DNA from: Roseibium polysiphoniae
Lineage (GTDB): Bacteria > Pseudomonadota > Alphaproteobacteria > Rhizobiales > Stappiaceae
Length of the DNA stretch: 64,000 bases
Direction: 5' to 3'
Assembly (NCBI RefSeq): GCF_014842925.1
Contig: NZ_JACYXJ010000006.1
Coordinates: 482,914-546,913 of the forward strand
Shown here: one piece after another, positions 17,188 to 26,691 of the stretch
How the letters are laid out: each line of letters starts with the position of its first letter
Position numbering within the stretch: the stretch's first letter is position 1
Translations under genes and position numbers: made by a program
Notes under the pieces: generated by a model
What the model saw: only the letters and a program-made list of their open reading frames with translations
Told to the model about the DNA's origin: nothing
The model's database searches: none

Positions 17188-18390
17188 TTACTTCATTTCA
17201 ACCATGACTTCGAAGCCGTCAGCGCCAACTTCGAACAGGGCGTAAGTGCCGGGAACGTCGCCAGCCGCATCAAAATTGTGATCGCCTGCAGCGCCCTTGT
17301 AGTCGATGGCTGTCCCTGCTGCGATCAGCTTCTTGGCCTTTTCCCACTCACCCGGCAAGATCGCCTCGCCTTCACCGTTTGAGATCTCGCGCAGTGCTGC
17401 GGAAACGCCCGCCTTGTCGCCGCCGGCCTTTTCCACGGCGAGAGCCAGCATGAAGGCAGCGTCATAGGATGTGGTCACAAAGATCGCATCAGGATCGCCA
17501 CCAGCCGCCTTGTAGGCCTCGTTGAAGACGTCCAGAGAGTCGGACTTTTCACCAACCGGAGACGAAGCGACAAAGGTCGCCAGGTTTTCTGCGCCCAGTT
17601 CATTGATCGGAGCGTCCGACTTCATGCCGTCGCCGCCAACGAACTTTTCGAAGAAGCCATTCTCAAGCGCCTGACGCAGAATGGTAAGGCCAGTGCCATC
17701 GCCGTAGTCGAAGATGACCAGCGTATCAGCACCGCCGGAAGCCAGTTCTGCCAGATTGGAACGGTAGGAGGCCTTGCCGTCTTCATGAGCCGCAAAGCCG
17801 GCGATTTCGCCGCTCTGAGCTTCAAACTCGGCTTTGAAGGCATCTGCCAGACCGGTGCCGTAGTCGTTGTTGATGTAGGCAACTGCGACCTTGTTGTAGC
17901 CCTTCTCCTTCAGCGTACGGGCAAGCGCGCGACCCTGGTAGTCATCGGACGGCACCGTGCGGAAGACCGTATCCTTATCGTCAAGGCCGGTGATTTCCGG
18001 GGATGTGCCCGACGGCGTCACAACGGTGATACCGGCCGGGATGGTGACCGAACCGGCTGCAGCCAGAACAGCGCCGGAGCAATGCGGGCCGACGATGGCG
18101 GAGACGCCTTCGATGTTGACTGCCTTGGTTGCCGCATCCGTGCCACCCTGTGGGTTACAGGCACTGTCGCCAACCACGCCAACAAGCTTCTCGCCGTCAA
18201 GGATCCCGCCCTGCTCATTGACCTGCTGGAAAGCAAGCTGAGCTGCCGAGATCATGGACGGTGCCATTGCCGCGATCGGGCCGGAAACGCCGCCGATCAG
18301 GCCAATCTTGACGTCTGCCTTGGCAGTAGCGCCAGCCAGGGCTGTCGCGGCCAGAAGACCGCCTGCGATTGCGATGAACTTCGACTTCAT
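17188..18390 (-). CDS. livK: Liv-type ABC transporter substrate-binding protein
   Basis: A 400-residue periplasmic leucine-binding-family protein. A signal peptide (MKSKFIAIAGGLLAATALAGATAKA, cut before DVKIG) precedes a type I two-lobed binding fold. Motifs are IGLIGGVSGPIAAMAPSMISAAQLAFQQVNEQGGILDG and ASYRSNLAELASGGADTLVIFDYGDGTGLTILRQA. It is the last gene of a minus-strand operon behind kynU, kynB and livGFHM, followed by a terminator. Context argues that the ligand may be kynurenine, tryptophan or another aromatic amino acid rather than leucine; the ligand cannot be read from sequence. Confidence 0.9.
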   Translation of the reverse strand: MKSKFIAIAGGLLAATALAGATAKADVKIGLIGGVSGPIAAMAPSMISAAQLAFQQVNEQGGILDGEKLVGVVGDSACNPQGGTDAATKAVNIEGVSAIVGPHCSGAVLAAAGSVTIPAGITVVTPSGTSPEITGLDDKDTVFRTVPSDDYQGRALARTLKEKGYNKVAVAYINNDYGTGLADAFKAEFEAQSGEIAGFAAHEDGKASYRSNLAELASGGADTLVIFDYGDGTGLTILRQALENGFFEKFVGGDGMKSDAPINELGAENLATFVASSPVGEKSDSLDVFNEAYKAAGGDPDAIFVTTSYDAAFMLALAVEKAGGDKAGVSAALREISNGEGEAILPGEWEKAKKLIAAGTAIDYKGAAGDHNFDAAGDVPGTYALFEVGADGFEVMVEMK

Positions 18391-18437
18391 TGGTACTTAC
18401 CTCCACGTAGGACCAGGCGTTTGCCTGGCAATTCCCC

Positions 18438-19397
18438 TTATTTGACGGCGTTGTCATCCGTTCGCGTGTCGCCGCGCAGCGGCTCTGGCAAAATTCCTTC
18501 CGGGCGAAACCGCAGAACCAGCTGCAGCATCAGACCAATCAGGAACAGACGGATGTACTTCGCCTTAACCGCATATTCATGCGGAAGTTGATCGGTTGCA
18601 ATCTCTGAAACCGACCAAATGATCCAGACCACCGTAGCTCCGAGGATCGCGCCCTTATTGTTTCCCGATCCGCCAAGGATCAGCATGATCCAGACGAGGA
18701 AGGTCGCGACCATGGGATCGATGGCCTCTGGTGTGATTGAACGATTGAAGTGGGCGAACAAGGCTCCACCAAGCCCCATGAGAGCCGCACCGAAGATGAA
18801 TGCCTCCAGCCGGCGGTACTCAACGTTTTTGCCCATGGCACGCGCCGCGAGTTCATTGTCGCGAATGGCACGCATCATACGGCCCCATGGCGCGTTGAAC
18901 TGGCGCTGAACCATAAGGTAGGCCACGACCAGAACCGCTGCGACAATGGCCAGGTAGGCCAGCTGGGATTGTACATAGGGCAAGTCACCAAATGGCCGCG
19001 GTATGTTCGTGATCCCGCGCGCGCCGTTGGTCAAAACCTCTTCCGACTTGATGACCAGACGGATGATCTCTGCAACACCAATGGTCGCGATGGCCAGATA
19101 GTCGGAACGGAAGCGCAGGCAGATCTTCCCGATCGGCCAGGCGATCAGAGCTGCTGCCACCATCGCACCGAACCAGCCGACAAAGAACGGCAACTCAAAA
19201 CCGCCCAGACGGCCATCTGCCGAGGGGCTTGTCAGGATCGCCGAAGTATAGGCGCCAACGGCAAAGAAGCCTGCAATGCCTGCATTGAAGAGACCGGCAA
19301 AACCCCACTGGATGTTAAGCCCGAGAGCGAGCAGCGCGTAGATCCCGATAAAGATGCCCATGAAGAGGGCGTAGTTGGCAAGACCGATGAGTTCCAT
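18438..19397 (-). CDS. livM: Liv-type ABC transporter permease LivM
   Basis: A 319-residue inner-membrane permease with many hydrophobic helices. It has the LivM features NYALFMGIFIGIYALLALGLNIQWGFAGLFNAGIAGFFAVGAYTSAIL at the N-terminus and the ATPase-docking region MRAIRDNELAARAMGKNVEYRRLEAFIFGAALMGLGGALFAH. It pairs with LivH to form the channel. It starts 15 bp after livH and ends 47 bp before livK. Confidence 0.92.
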   Translation of the reverse strand: MELIGLANYALFMGIFIGIYALLALGLNIQWGFAGLFNAGIAGFFAVGAYTSAILTSPSADGRLGGFELPFFVGWFGAMVAAALIAWPIGKICLRFRSDYLAIATIGVAEIIRLVIKSEEVLTNGARGITNIPRPFGDLPYVQSQLAYLAIVAAVLVVAYLMVQRQFNAPWGRMMRAIRDNELAARAMGKNVEYRRLEAFIFGAALMGLGGALFAHFNRSITPEAIDPMVATFLVWIMLILGGSGNNKGAILGATVVWIIWSVSEIATDQLPHEYAVKAKYIRLFLIGLMLQLVLRFRPEGILPEPLRGDTRTDDNAVK

Positions 19398-19412
19398 GTC
19401 TCTCCCCTCCCC

Positions 19413-20285
19413 TCAGAGCACTTTGCCGCGTAGCAGCCCTGTCGGGCGCACAAGCAGCATGAACAACAGGATGACGAAGGCCATGGCCGCTTTGTACTCG
19501 CTTGGCAGAACCAGAACCGATAGCTCCTCTGCAATGCCCACGATCAGGCCACCGAGCACGGCGCCTTCAACACGCCCAACCCCGCCAAGGATCGCCGCGG
19601 CAAACATCGGCAGCAACATGTGCCAGCCCATCATGGACTTGAGCTCGGTGTTGATGCCCAGGAAAACGCCGGCCGCCGCACAAAGGCCACCTGCGATGAT
19701 CCAGGTGAGCATGACCACCTTCTTGTTGTCGATCCCCGACAGAAGCGCCAGATTGGGATTGTCCGACATGGCCCGCATGGCCTTGCCCCACTTCGATTTC
19801 ACCAGGAAGAGTTGAAGCACGCCGACGAGGCCGATCATGAAGACGACCGTGTAGATCTCACGATCCTTGATCCTGAGGCCAAAATAGTTTTCAGGTCGTA
19901 CAATCCCACGGACATAGCTTTCGCTGTCCACGCCCCAGACAACCTGAACCACGGAACGAACCATCAGCGCTATGCCCAGAGAAGCCATCACGGTGACGAT
20001 TTTCGGCCGTTCACGCAGGTGCTCGTAGAACGCCTTGTCGATGCCAACCGCTACAGCGGCCGTGCCGATCATCGCGACCGGCAGCGCTACCAAAGGCGGC
20101 AGGCCAAGCGCGGTAACGACCGCCAGCGCCAGAAATGCGCCCAGCGTGGCCAGATCCCCGTGGGCGAGATGGGCGTATCGCAAGATGGCAAAGACGAGCG
20201 TGATGCCGACGGCGCCCAGCGCGTAGATCGACCCAAGGACAACGCCGGGAATGACGTAGAAATTGATAAGCTCAAGAAAACCCAT
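19413..20285 (-). CDS. livH: Liv-type ABC transporter permease LivH
   Basis: A 290-residue permease of the LivH type: MGFLELINFYVIPGVVLGSIYALGAVGITLVFAILRYAHLAHGDLATLGAF at the N-terminus, and the coupling segment MRAMSDNPNLALLSGIDNKKVVMLTWIIAGGLCAAAGVFLGI. The open frame extends upstream into livF, but the ATG at 20285 gives the normal family start and a 19-bp gap after livF. It forms the membrane channel with LivM. Confidence 0.92.
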   Translation of the reverse strand: MGFLELINFYVIPGVVLGSIYALGAVGITLVFAILRYAHLAHGDLATLGAFLALAVVTALGLPPLVALPVAMIGTAAVAVGIDKAFYEHLRERPKIVTVMASLGIALMVRSVVQVVWGVDSESYVRGIVRPENYFGLRIKDREIYTVVFMIGLVGVLQLFLVKSKWGKAMRAMSDNPNLALLSGIDNKKVVMLTWIIAGGLCAAAGVFLGINTELKSMMGWHMLLPMFAAAILGGVGRVEGAVLGGLIVGIAEELSVLVLPSEYKAAMAFVILLFMLLVRPTGLLRGKVL

Positions 20286-20304
20286 GTCTAATCCTGACCC
20301 GCCC

Positions 20305-21012
20305 TCATCCACCGAGGAACATCTCGGCGACCTCGCGGTCGGCAAGGAGATCTGCGCCTGTACCATCATGCCGGTTCTGACCGGATGCGAGGACATAGCC
20401 GCGATCGGCGAAGGCCAGCGCCTGCTTTGCATGCTGCTCGACCAGCAAGATGGCGACGCCCGTGCTGCGCACATCCCGGCAGATCTGGAAAATCTGTTCC
20501 ATATAACGCGGCGACAAACCAGCCGTCGGCTCATCAAGAAGCAAAAGCTTGGGATCGAGCATCAGAGCCCGGCCCATGGCCACCATCTGACGCTGTCCGC
20601 CTGACAGACTACCGGCGAGTGTTTTTCTGCGTTCCTTCAGATCCGGGAACAGCTCATAAACGCAGTCATAGGCAGCGGAAAGGTCACCCGTTTTCAAAAA
20701 GGCTCCCATTTCCAGGTTTTCTTGGATCGACATCTCCCGGAAGATATTGTCGACCTGCGGCACATAGCAGATGCCGCGCTGAACAATGCGGTTCGGCGCC
20801 CACTTGGTGATGTTGTCACCGTCAAAGACAATTGATCCGCCGCGTACGTTCAAGAGCCCAAAGACCGCCTTCATGGCCGTGGATTTGCCCGCACCGTTCG
20901 GGCCGACAATGACGACAATTTCCTCAGCATCCACATGCATGGACACCTCTTGAAGGATATTCGTATCGCCATACCCGCCGGTCACGGCATCCAGGGTCAG
21001 AAGCGCACTCAT
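20305..21012 (-). CDS. livF: Liv-type ABC transporter ATPase LivF
   Basis: A 235-residue ATPase with Walker A GPNGAGKST, signature LSGGQRQMVAMGRALM, Walker B LLLLDEPTAGLSP and the switch histidine in LVEQH. The short length and the 'EPTAGLSPRYMEQIF' stretch are typical of LivF. The start overlaps the livG stop by four bases (ATGA), so the two subunits are coupled. Confidence 0.93.
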   Translation of the reverse strand: MSALLTLDAVTGGYGDTNILQEVSMHVDAEEIVVIVGPNGAGKSTAMKAVFGLLNVRGGSIVFDGDNITKWAPNRIVQRGICYVPQVDNIFREMSIQENLEMGAFLKTGDLSAAYDCVYELFPDLKERRKTLAGSLSGGQRQMVAMGRALMLDPKLLLLDEPTAGLSPRYMEQIFQICRDVRSTGVAILLVEQHAKQALAFADRGYVLASGQNRHDGTGADLLADREVAEMFLGG

Positions 21013-21779
21013 GCCACTTCTCCTGCAGTCTCGCCGAGATAGGCCTCCAGAACGCGCGCATCGGACCGCACGGTCTGGAAGTCCCCCTGGATCAGCACCG
21101 CGCCTTCGGCCATGCAGATGACCGGATCGCAGAGCTTCTCGATCATTTCCATGTCGTGTTCAATCAGGATGAACGTGTAGCCACGCTCCTTGTTGAGGAT
21201 CTGGATCTTTTCCTCCAGCTTCCTGAGAAGTGTTCTGTTGACCCCGGCGGCGGGTTCATCGAGCAGCACCAGCTTCGCGTCAGTCATCATCGTGCGGCCG
21301 AGTTCGAGCAGTTTCTTCTGCCCCCCGGACAAATTGCCCGCGCGCTGGTGCGCTACATGGGTCAGTTCCAGGAACTCAAGCGTGTCATAGGCCTTTTGCT
21401 CGACCTCGGCCTCGCTTGCCCTGACCTTGCCCCAGGACAGCCAGTTGGCAAACAATCCTTCGCCAATCTGGGCGGGTGGCACCATCATCAGGTTTTCGAG
21501 CGCGGTCAGACGGTGAAACTCGTGAGGAATTTGAAAGGTTCTGACCAGGCCCTTGTGAAACAGTGCGTCGCTGGACAGGCCGGTGACATCCTCGCCCAGA
21601 AAGCGGATCGTGCCACTGGTGGGCACGAGAGCGCCCGCGATCAGATTAAAGAGCGTCGTCTTGCCCGCGCCATTTGGCCCGATCAGCGCAGTGATACTGC
21701 CCTCGTCGACCCGGAAGGAACATCCATTCACGGCCCTGAAGCCGCTGAAGTCCATCACGAGCTGGTCCAGTTCCAGCAT
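21009..21779 (-). CDS. livG: Liv-type ABC transporter ATPase LivG
   Basis: A 256-residue ATPase with Walker A GPNGAGKTT, signature LSGGQKKLLELGRTMM, Walker B LVLLDEPAAGVN and the switch histidine in LIEHDMEMI. 'EPAAGVNRTL' and the insert between Walker A and the signature are typical of LivG. It starts about 90 bp after kynB and leads the transporter part of the operon. Confidence 0.93.
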   Translation of the reverse strand: MLELDQLVMDFSGFRAVNGCSFRVDEGSITALIGPNGAGKTTLFNLIAGALVPTSGTIRFLGEDVTGLSSDALFHKGLVRTFQIPHEFHRLTALENLMMVPPAQIGEGLFANWLSWGKVRASEAEVEQKAYDTLEFLELTHVAHQRAGNLSGGQKKLLELGRTMMTDAKLVLLDEPAAGVNRTLLRKLEEKIQILNKERGYTFILIEHDMEMIEKLCDPVICMAEGAVLIQGDFQTVRSDARVLEAYLGETAGEVA

Positions 21780-21869
21780 TTAGGCTCCTCGTCGCCGACG
21801 TTCCCCGTTTCCGGATGCAGCGATCTTGTTTTTGCCCCAAGGCCGGCAACAGCCAGCCTCCCTTTGGTA

Positions 21870-22514
21870 TCAGCTTTCGCCGAGATTTCGATTTGACCTC
21901 AGCACCGCCCGCACCGGCGCTGCATCGAGACCTTCTAGCTTCATCGGCAGCGCAATCAACTCATAATCCCCAGGTTCGACCTCGGAAAGCGCCAAATTCT
22001 CCAGAATTCTCAGATCTCTGCTACGCGCGACCTGATGAGAGGGAAGATCCTTCGATGTGTCCGGATCCACAGACGGCACATCGACACCCACGAGCCTCAC
22101 CCCAGACTCAGCCAGAAGCTGCATTGTCTCAGGCGCCAGAGTGCGGAAACCAGCAGGCCAAACCATCGGATCGATGCAATCCTGAAGGCGCAAAAGCACG
22201 CGGGCAGGAACACCATCCATCTGGCCGGCAATCTCATCCGGCTGGCATAAAGGTCCGTTGCCGCGGGCATCGATCACGCGCGCAGGACCAACGAAATCGT
22301 CCAGATCCAACTCATCGATCGCCTTGCCATCAGCATCATAGTGCAGCGGTGCGTCCGCATGGGCGCCGCAATGGGTGGAGATGGAAATCTCAGTCACATT
22401 TACAGGACACTGGGGACCGATGGCGAAGGTCTGCTCGACCTTGCACGGCGCATCGCCCGGAAACACCGCCATGCCGGCACGAACCGGAGGTGTGATGTCA
22501 ATCAACTTGCTCAA
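21870..22514 (-). CDS. kynB: Kynurenine formamidase
   Basis: A 214-residue cyclase-family metal hydrolase that converts N-formylkynurenine to kynurenine and formate. The N-terminal SKLIDITPPVRAGMAVFPGD and the metal-site motif STHCGAHADAPLHYDADG are characteristic of KynB. A later segment is VGVDVPSVDPDTSKDLPSH. A TTG at 22514 is chosen because GAGGGAT precedes it and the protein then starts like known KynB; a GTG seven codons upstream is the alternative. It follows kynU and precedes livG. Tryptophan dioxygenase (kynA) is not in the window. Confidence 0.88.
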   Translation of the reverse strand: MSKLIDITPPVRAGMAVFPGDAPCKVEQTFAIGPQCPVNVTEISISTHCGAHADAPLHYDADGKAIDELDLDDFVGPARVIDARGNGPLCQPDEIAGQMDGVPARVLLRLQDCIDPMVWPAGFRTLAPETMQLLAESGVRLVGVDVPSVDPDTSKDLPSHQVARSRDLRILENLALSEVEPGDYELIALPMKLEGLDAAPVRAVLRSNRNLGES

Positions 22515-22620
22515 TGGATATCCCTCAAGTCCCACAATCGCCGACAGAGAAGCACATCCGGCATCTGACGCAAACAGATTGCTCGGCGGTGGCTCGAGGA
22601 CAGGATCACCCCGGTTTCTC

Positions 22621-23841
22621 TCAAGTCACTTTCCGCCGCATCCTGAATTCATCCATGTCCCACATGCGTGTGGTCAGAATTTTCTCCAGAACATCGACGG
22701 CGCGCGCGACATCGGCGTGGGAAAGATACAGCGGTGTGAAGCCAAACCGCACTGTGTCCGGTGCGCGGAAATCGCCGATGACACCATTTGCGATCAGCGC
22801 CTGCATCAGCGCATAGCCTTCTGCGAACCGGAAGGAGACCTGACTGCCGCGAACCTCTGCGTCTCGCGGGCTGACCAGTTCCATCTCGGGACAACGGTCC
22901 TCAACCTGAGCGATGAAATACTCGCAGAGGGAGATGGATTTTTGGCGGATGACCTCCATGTCGACGTCCTCAAAGACGTCGAGGGCGGCATCAAGCGCAG
23001 TCAGGGACAGGACGGGCGGAGTTCCCACGCGCATCCGGTTGATCCCTTCCGCCGGCCGGTAATCAAGATCGAATGCAAACGGCGCGACATGCCCCATCCA
23101 GCCGGTCAGCGCGGGCCGAATATCGTTCTGATGGCGGGGCGCGACATAAACAAATGCCGGCGCTCCTGGTCCACCGTTCAAATACTTGTAGCCGCAGCCA
23201 ATGGCGAAATCCGCGTTCGATCCGCTCAGATCGACCGGGAACGCACCTGCCGAATGGGCGAGATCCCAGATGGCGAGCGCGCCGACGGCATGGGCCTTTT
23301 CGGTCAAGGCCTTCATGTCATGGCGGCGGCCGGTCTTGTAGTCGACCTCCGTCAACATCAGCACGGCCAGGTCGTCGGTGATGGCATCGGCCACATCCTC
23401 CGGGGACACGATGCGAAGCTCATGATCTTTCGCCAGAAGGTCAGCGAGGCCCTGGGCCATATAGAGGTCTGTCGGAAAGTTGCCGTTGTCAGACAGGATC
23501 ACCTTCCGACCCGGCCGAAGCGCGAGCGCTGCGGACACGACCTTGAAGACGTTGATCGTTGTGCTGTCGCAGGCAACGACGGCTTCCTGCTCCGCACCGA
23601 CCAGTCGGCCAATGCGATTTCCCACCTTCTGAGGAAGATCGATCCAGTTATGTTCGTTCCAGCCCCGGATGAGGCTCTCGCCCCATTGCTTTTCGACCAC
23701 ATGCTGCATGCGTTCGGGCACATGTGCCGGCAGAACGCCGAGTGAATTGCCGTCGAGATAGATCACGCCATTTGGAAGACAAAAGGCATCACGTTTGGCC
23801 GCAAGAGGATCGTTTTCATCGAGCGGGTGCAGATGAGACAT
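22621..23841 (-). CDS. kynU: Kynureninase
   Basis: A 406-residue PLP enzyme that splits kynurenine into anthranilate and alanine. The Schiff-base lysine is Lys219 in GCGYKYLNGGPGAPAFVYV. Other signatures are YLDGNSLGVLP, RGWNEHNWIDLP, DSTTINVFKV and LTEVDYKTGRRHDM. The ATG at 23841 gives MSHLHPLDENDPLA, the normal beginning; an upstream in-frame start would read into the promoter. It is first in the kynU-kynB-livGFHMK operon. Anthranilate-degrading genes are not nearby, so anthranilate may be excreted or used elsewhere. Confidence 0.93.
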   Translation of the reverse strand: MSHLHPLDENDPLAAKRDAFCLPNGVIYLDGNSLGVLPAHVPERMQHVVEKQWGESLIRGWNEHNWIDLPQKVGNRIGRLVGAEQEAVVACDSTTINVFKVVSAALALRPGRKVILSDNGNFPTDLYMAQGLADLLAKDHELRIVSPEDVADAITDDLAVLMLTEVDYKTGRRHDMKALTEKAHAVGALAIWDLAHSAGAFPVDLSGSNADFAIGCGYKYLNGGPGAPAFVYVAPRHQNDIRPALTGWMGHVAPFAFDLDYRPAEGINRMRVGTPPVLSLTALDAALDVFEDVDMEVIRQKSISLCEYFIAQVEDRCPEMELVSPRDAEVRGSQVSFRFAEGYALMQALIANGVIGDFRAPDTVRFGFTPLYLSHADVARAVDVLEKILTTRMWDMDEFRMRRKVT

Positions 23842-23928
23842 CTTGTTTTCCAGCTTTCTTGATTTCGTCGCAAGGCTATCAGGGACATCCACCAAAACGG
23901 TAACAAGGCGCGTGACGAAGCTCAAGCA

Positions 23929-23955
23929 ATTATATATAATCTATCAAATCTGATA
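23929..23955. promoter_or_regulatory. Paired palindromes between kynU and its GntR gene
   Basis: A perfect 12-bp palindrome ATTATATATAAT (23929-23940) is followed directly by TATCA-AATC-TGATA (23942-23955). They lie between divergent genes and are the best candidates for the GntR operator and the promoter core of both transcripts. Confidence 0.5.
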
Positions 23956-23973
23956 TTTTATAGCGCACAGGCC

Positions 23974-24702
23974 ATGTCCCAGACAAACGATGCCTACGCC
24001 ATCTTGCGCCGCGCCATTCTTGATTGCGAGTTTGCGCCGGACAGCCCGCTGGTCATCTCCAGTCTCAAGGCCCGGTTTGGCCTTGGCTGGACGCCTTTGC
24101 GCGAGGCCTTGCCACGATTGGAAGCGGAACAGCTTGTGCGTTTCGAGCCCAACAAAGGCTACCGCGTCGCTCCCGCGACCATCACCGGACTGAAGGACTT
24201 GCAAGTGGCGCGAACGACCGTCGAGACGGCACTGTTTGTGCGGTCGATTGAGCGCGGCGGCGACAGCTGGGAAGCGGAACTGGTCGGCGCTCATCATCTC
24301 CTGGCCCATACAGCAGCACCAACTGCCGGTGCAGTCACACCAGAAAGCCTTGCGTGGGAAACCCGGCACAAGGGTTTTCACACGGCGCTGTTGTCGGCAG
24401 CGGACGCGCCCTGGCTTGAGCGCCTGGCGCGACAGACGATGGACCAGCTTCACCGTCACCACCGATTTATGCTGAATGGACCGGATGTGGTCGCGCGCTT
24501 CAAGGGCGCCTCCGGCCAGAATCTGCGGGAGACTTTTGCCCGCACTCTCGGCCTGTCACATCACACGCAGCTTATGGACGCCGCAATTGCGCGGGACATC
24601 TCGGCTGCAGTGGCCCTCCTTGAAGAGCATGTCGGTTTTTCACTCGCAGTCTATGAGATGCTTTGGCCCGAGATGGACAACGACCACAGGCAAGCCATCT
24701 AG
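23974..24702 (+). CDS. GntR/FCD regulator, likely of the kyn-liv operon
   Basis: A 242-residue GntR-family regulator. The winged helix is LKARFGLGWTPLREALPRLEAEQLVRFEPNKGYRVAPATITGL. The FCD effector domain follows, with metal-ligand-like histidines in RHKGFHTALLSAADAPWLERL and LSHHTQLMDAAIARD. It is divergent from kynU, 132 bp away, with palindromes in the gap, so it probably controls kynU-kynB-liv in response to kynurenine, anthranilate or a related acid. This differs from the Lrp-type KynR of pseudomonads. The assignment is by context only. Confidence 0.85.
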   Translation: MSQTNDAYAILRRAILDCEFAPDSPLVISSLKARFGLGWTPLREALPRLEAEQLVRFEPNKGYRVAPATITGLKDLQVARTTVETALFVRSIERGGDSWEAELVGAHHLLAHTAAPTAGAVTPESLAWETRHKGFHTALLSAADAPWLERLARQTMDQLHRHHRFMLNGPDVVARFKGASGQNLRETFARTLGLSHHTQLMDAAIARDISAAVALLEEHVGFSLAVYEMLWPEMDNDHRQAI

Positions 24703-24863
24703 CCGCGGCATTCCGAAATAACCTGCGACGGCAAGGCTCTCAGAAACGACATTTGCGAAATATTGAACGTCGCATGGATGACGCCAGCCCAAATCCACGC
24801 CATGATGAGATAAATGGCACGGCACGTGCTGCTTCAAACGTTCAAACTGCCAGTTAGAGCATA

Positions 24864-26258
24864 ATGTTCATCAGCGTTTTCGATATCTTCAAAATCGGCA
24901 TCGGCCCCTCAAGCTCGCATACCGTCGGACCGATGGTTGCCGTCTCCAAGTATCTGGATCGCCTGAAAGGCATCCCCGGATTGAGTGGCCGTGAAGACCT
25001 CCGCATCTCCGTCACGCTGCATGGCTCCCTCGCCTTCACCGGAAAGGGCCACGCGACCGACCAGGCCGTCTGCCTTGGGTTGTTGGGCGCGCGTCCGGAC
25101 ACCCTAGACCCGGATGCGGTCGACACCATGATGACGTCGTTGAGACAGGAGAAATCTCTCTCGCCGGATGGCCTGCCGGACATGGCTTTTGATCCGGAAA
25201 ATGATGTCATCTTCGACTATGGGCCACCGCTGCCGCTTCACTCCAATGCAATGACCTTCAAGCTGCAAGACAGCGATGGAAAGGCCGTCGATCAGTTCGT
25301 CTATTACTCGATCGGCGGCGGCTTTGTCGTCACCGAAGCAGAGCTGAGCAACACGCGAAACACGCGGGATGAACTGAAGACGCAAGATGTGCCTTATCCG
25401 TTCGCCTCTGCCACCCAAATGTTGGAAATGGGCCGGAAAGAGGAACGCAGCATCGCCGAGATGAAGCTCGCCAATGAATGCGTCGAACTCTCCCAGGCAG
25501 AAGTGGAAGCACGGATCGACGGCATCTGGTCGGCGATGGATTCCTGCATCAACCGCGGCATCAATGGTGGCGGGATCCTGCCTGGCGGACTGAAGGTGAA
25601 GCGCCGCGCCGGTGAGATTTATCAAAAGCTCATCCGCGAAGGACGCAGCAACCCGCCTTTCGAACACACGGTGATGGATTGGCTGGGCGTCTACGCCATG
25701 GCGGTGAACGAGGAAAACGCCGGCGGCGGCCGCGTTGTCACAGCGCCGACGAATGGGGCTGCAGGCGTCATTCCAGCGGTTACACGATACTATCTCGATC
25801 ACTGCCCTGATGCGAATGACGAAGGTATCCGCACCTTCCTGCTCACGGCCGCCGCCATCGGCGGTATCATCAAGACCAATGCCTCGATCTCTGGCGCTGA
25901 AGTTGGCTGTCAGGGTGAAGTCGGATCCGCCTCGGCCATGGCTGCCGCGGGCCTGTGCGCTGCGCTTGGCGGCACGAATGAGCAGGTGGAGAATGCAGCG
26001 GAGATCGCCCTCGAGCATCACCTCGGTATGACCTGCGACCCCATTGCCGGCCTCGTTCAGGTACCCTGTATCGAGCGCAACGCCCTCGGCGCGGTCAAGG
26101 CGGTCACGGCCGCCTCCCTTGCACTACGCGGAGACGGCAGCCATTTCGTTCCCCTCGATGGCTGCATTGAAACCATGCGCCAGACCGGACTCGACATGAG
26201 TGATCAATATAAGGAAACTTCCACGGGAGGCCTTGCGGTCAATATCGTGGAGTGTTGA
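24864..26258 (+). CDS. sdaA: L-serine ammonia-lyase, iron-sulfur type
   Basis: A 464-residue single-chain L-serine dehydratase converting serine to pyruvate and ammonia. The beta domain starts [24 protein letters not shown], a diagnostic motif. The alpha domain has the Fe-S region [28 protein letters not shown] and the later cysteine in [22 protein letters not shown]. Length fits E. coli SdaA (454). The MAPEG gene follows after only six bases and may be co-transcribed. Confidence 0.95.
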   Translation: MFISVFDIFKIGIGPSSSHTVGPMVAVSKYLDRLKGIPGLSGREDLRISVTLHGSLAFTGKGHATDQAVCLGLLGARPDTLDPDAVDTMMTSLRQEKSLSPDGLPDMAFDPENDVIFDYGPPLPLHSNAMTFKLQDSDGKAVDQFVYYSIGGGFVVTEAELSNTRNTRDELKTQDVPYPFASATQMLEMGRKEERSIAEMKLANECVELSQAEVEARIDGIWSAMDSCINRGINGGGILPGGLKVKRRAGEIYQKLIREGRSNPPFEHTVMDWLGVYAMAVNEENAGGGRVVTAPTNGAAGVIPAVTRYYLDHCPDANDEGIRTFLLTAAAIGGIIKTNASISGAEVGCQGEVGSASAMAAAGLCAALGGTNEQVENAAEIALEHHLGMTCDPIAGLVQVPCIERNALGAVKAVTAASLALRGDGSHFVPLDGCIETMRQTGLDMSDQYKETSTGGLAVNIVEC

Positions 26259-26264
26259 AGGCTC

Positions 26265-26672
26265 ATGCCGATTGAAATCACGCCGATCTACGCTGGCATC
26301 CTCGCGCTGTTTTATGTGTTCTTGAGCGCAAGGGTCATCGGGCTGCGTCGACGGCTCTGGATCAGTGTCGGGGACAAGGGCAACCAGCAGCTCTTGCGCC
26401 GCCAGAGAGTGCATGGCAACTTCTCCGAATACGCACCCATGTGCCTCATTCTCATGATCGGCCTTGAGCTGATGCTCGCGCCAGTCTGGCTCGTACACGG
26501 CTTGGGTGTGATGCTGCTCGTCGGCCGGGTTCTGCACGCATATGGCATCGGGCGTGAGCCGGAGTCCCTGACCCTGCGCACCATCGGCATGGTGCTGACC
26601 TTTGCGGTCCTCATCATTGGCGGCCTCGCCAGTATCATCCAGGCGATCCTGATGGCTGATTTCGCCGGATAA
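26265..26672 (+). CDS. MAPEG-family membrane protein
   Basis: A 135-residue protein with four predicted transmembrane helices and the MAPEG signature RRQRVHGNFSEYAPMCLILMIGLE, followed by VGRVLHAYGIGREPE. The family includes microsomal glutathione transferases, and bacterial members are mostly uncharacterised, possibly acting in glutathione-linked detoxification. It starts six bases after sdaA, so both are probably on one transcript. It converges on the GntR gene on the minus strand. Confidence 0.85.
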   Translation: MPIEITPIYAGILALFYVFLSARVIGLRRRLWISVGDKGNQQLLRRQRVHGNFSEYAPMCLILMIGLELMLAPVWLVHGLGVMLLVGRVLHAYGIGREPESLTLRTIGMVLTFAVLIIGGLASIIQAILMADFAG

Positions 26673-26691
26673 TCAAGCAGAGACAGAACCG

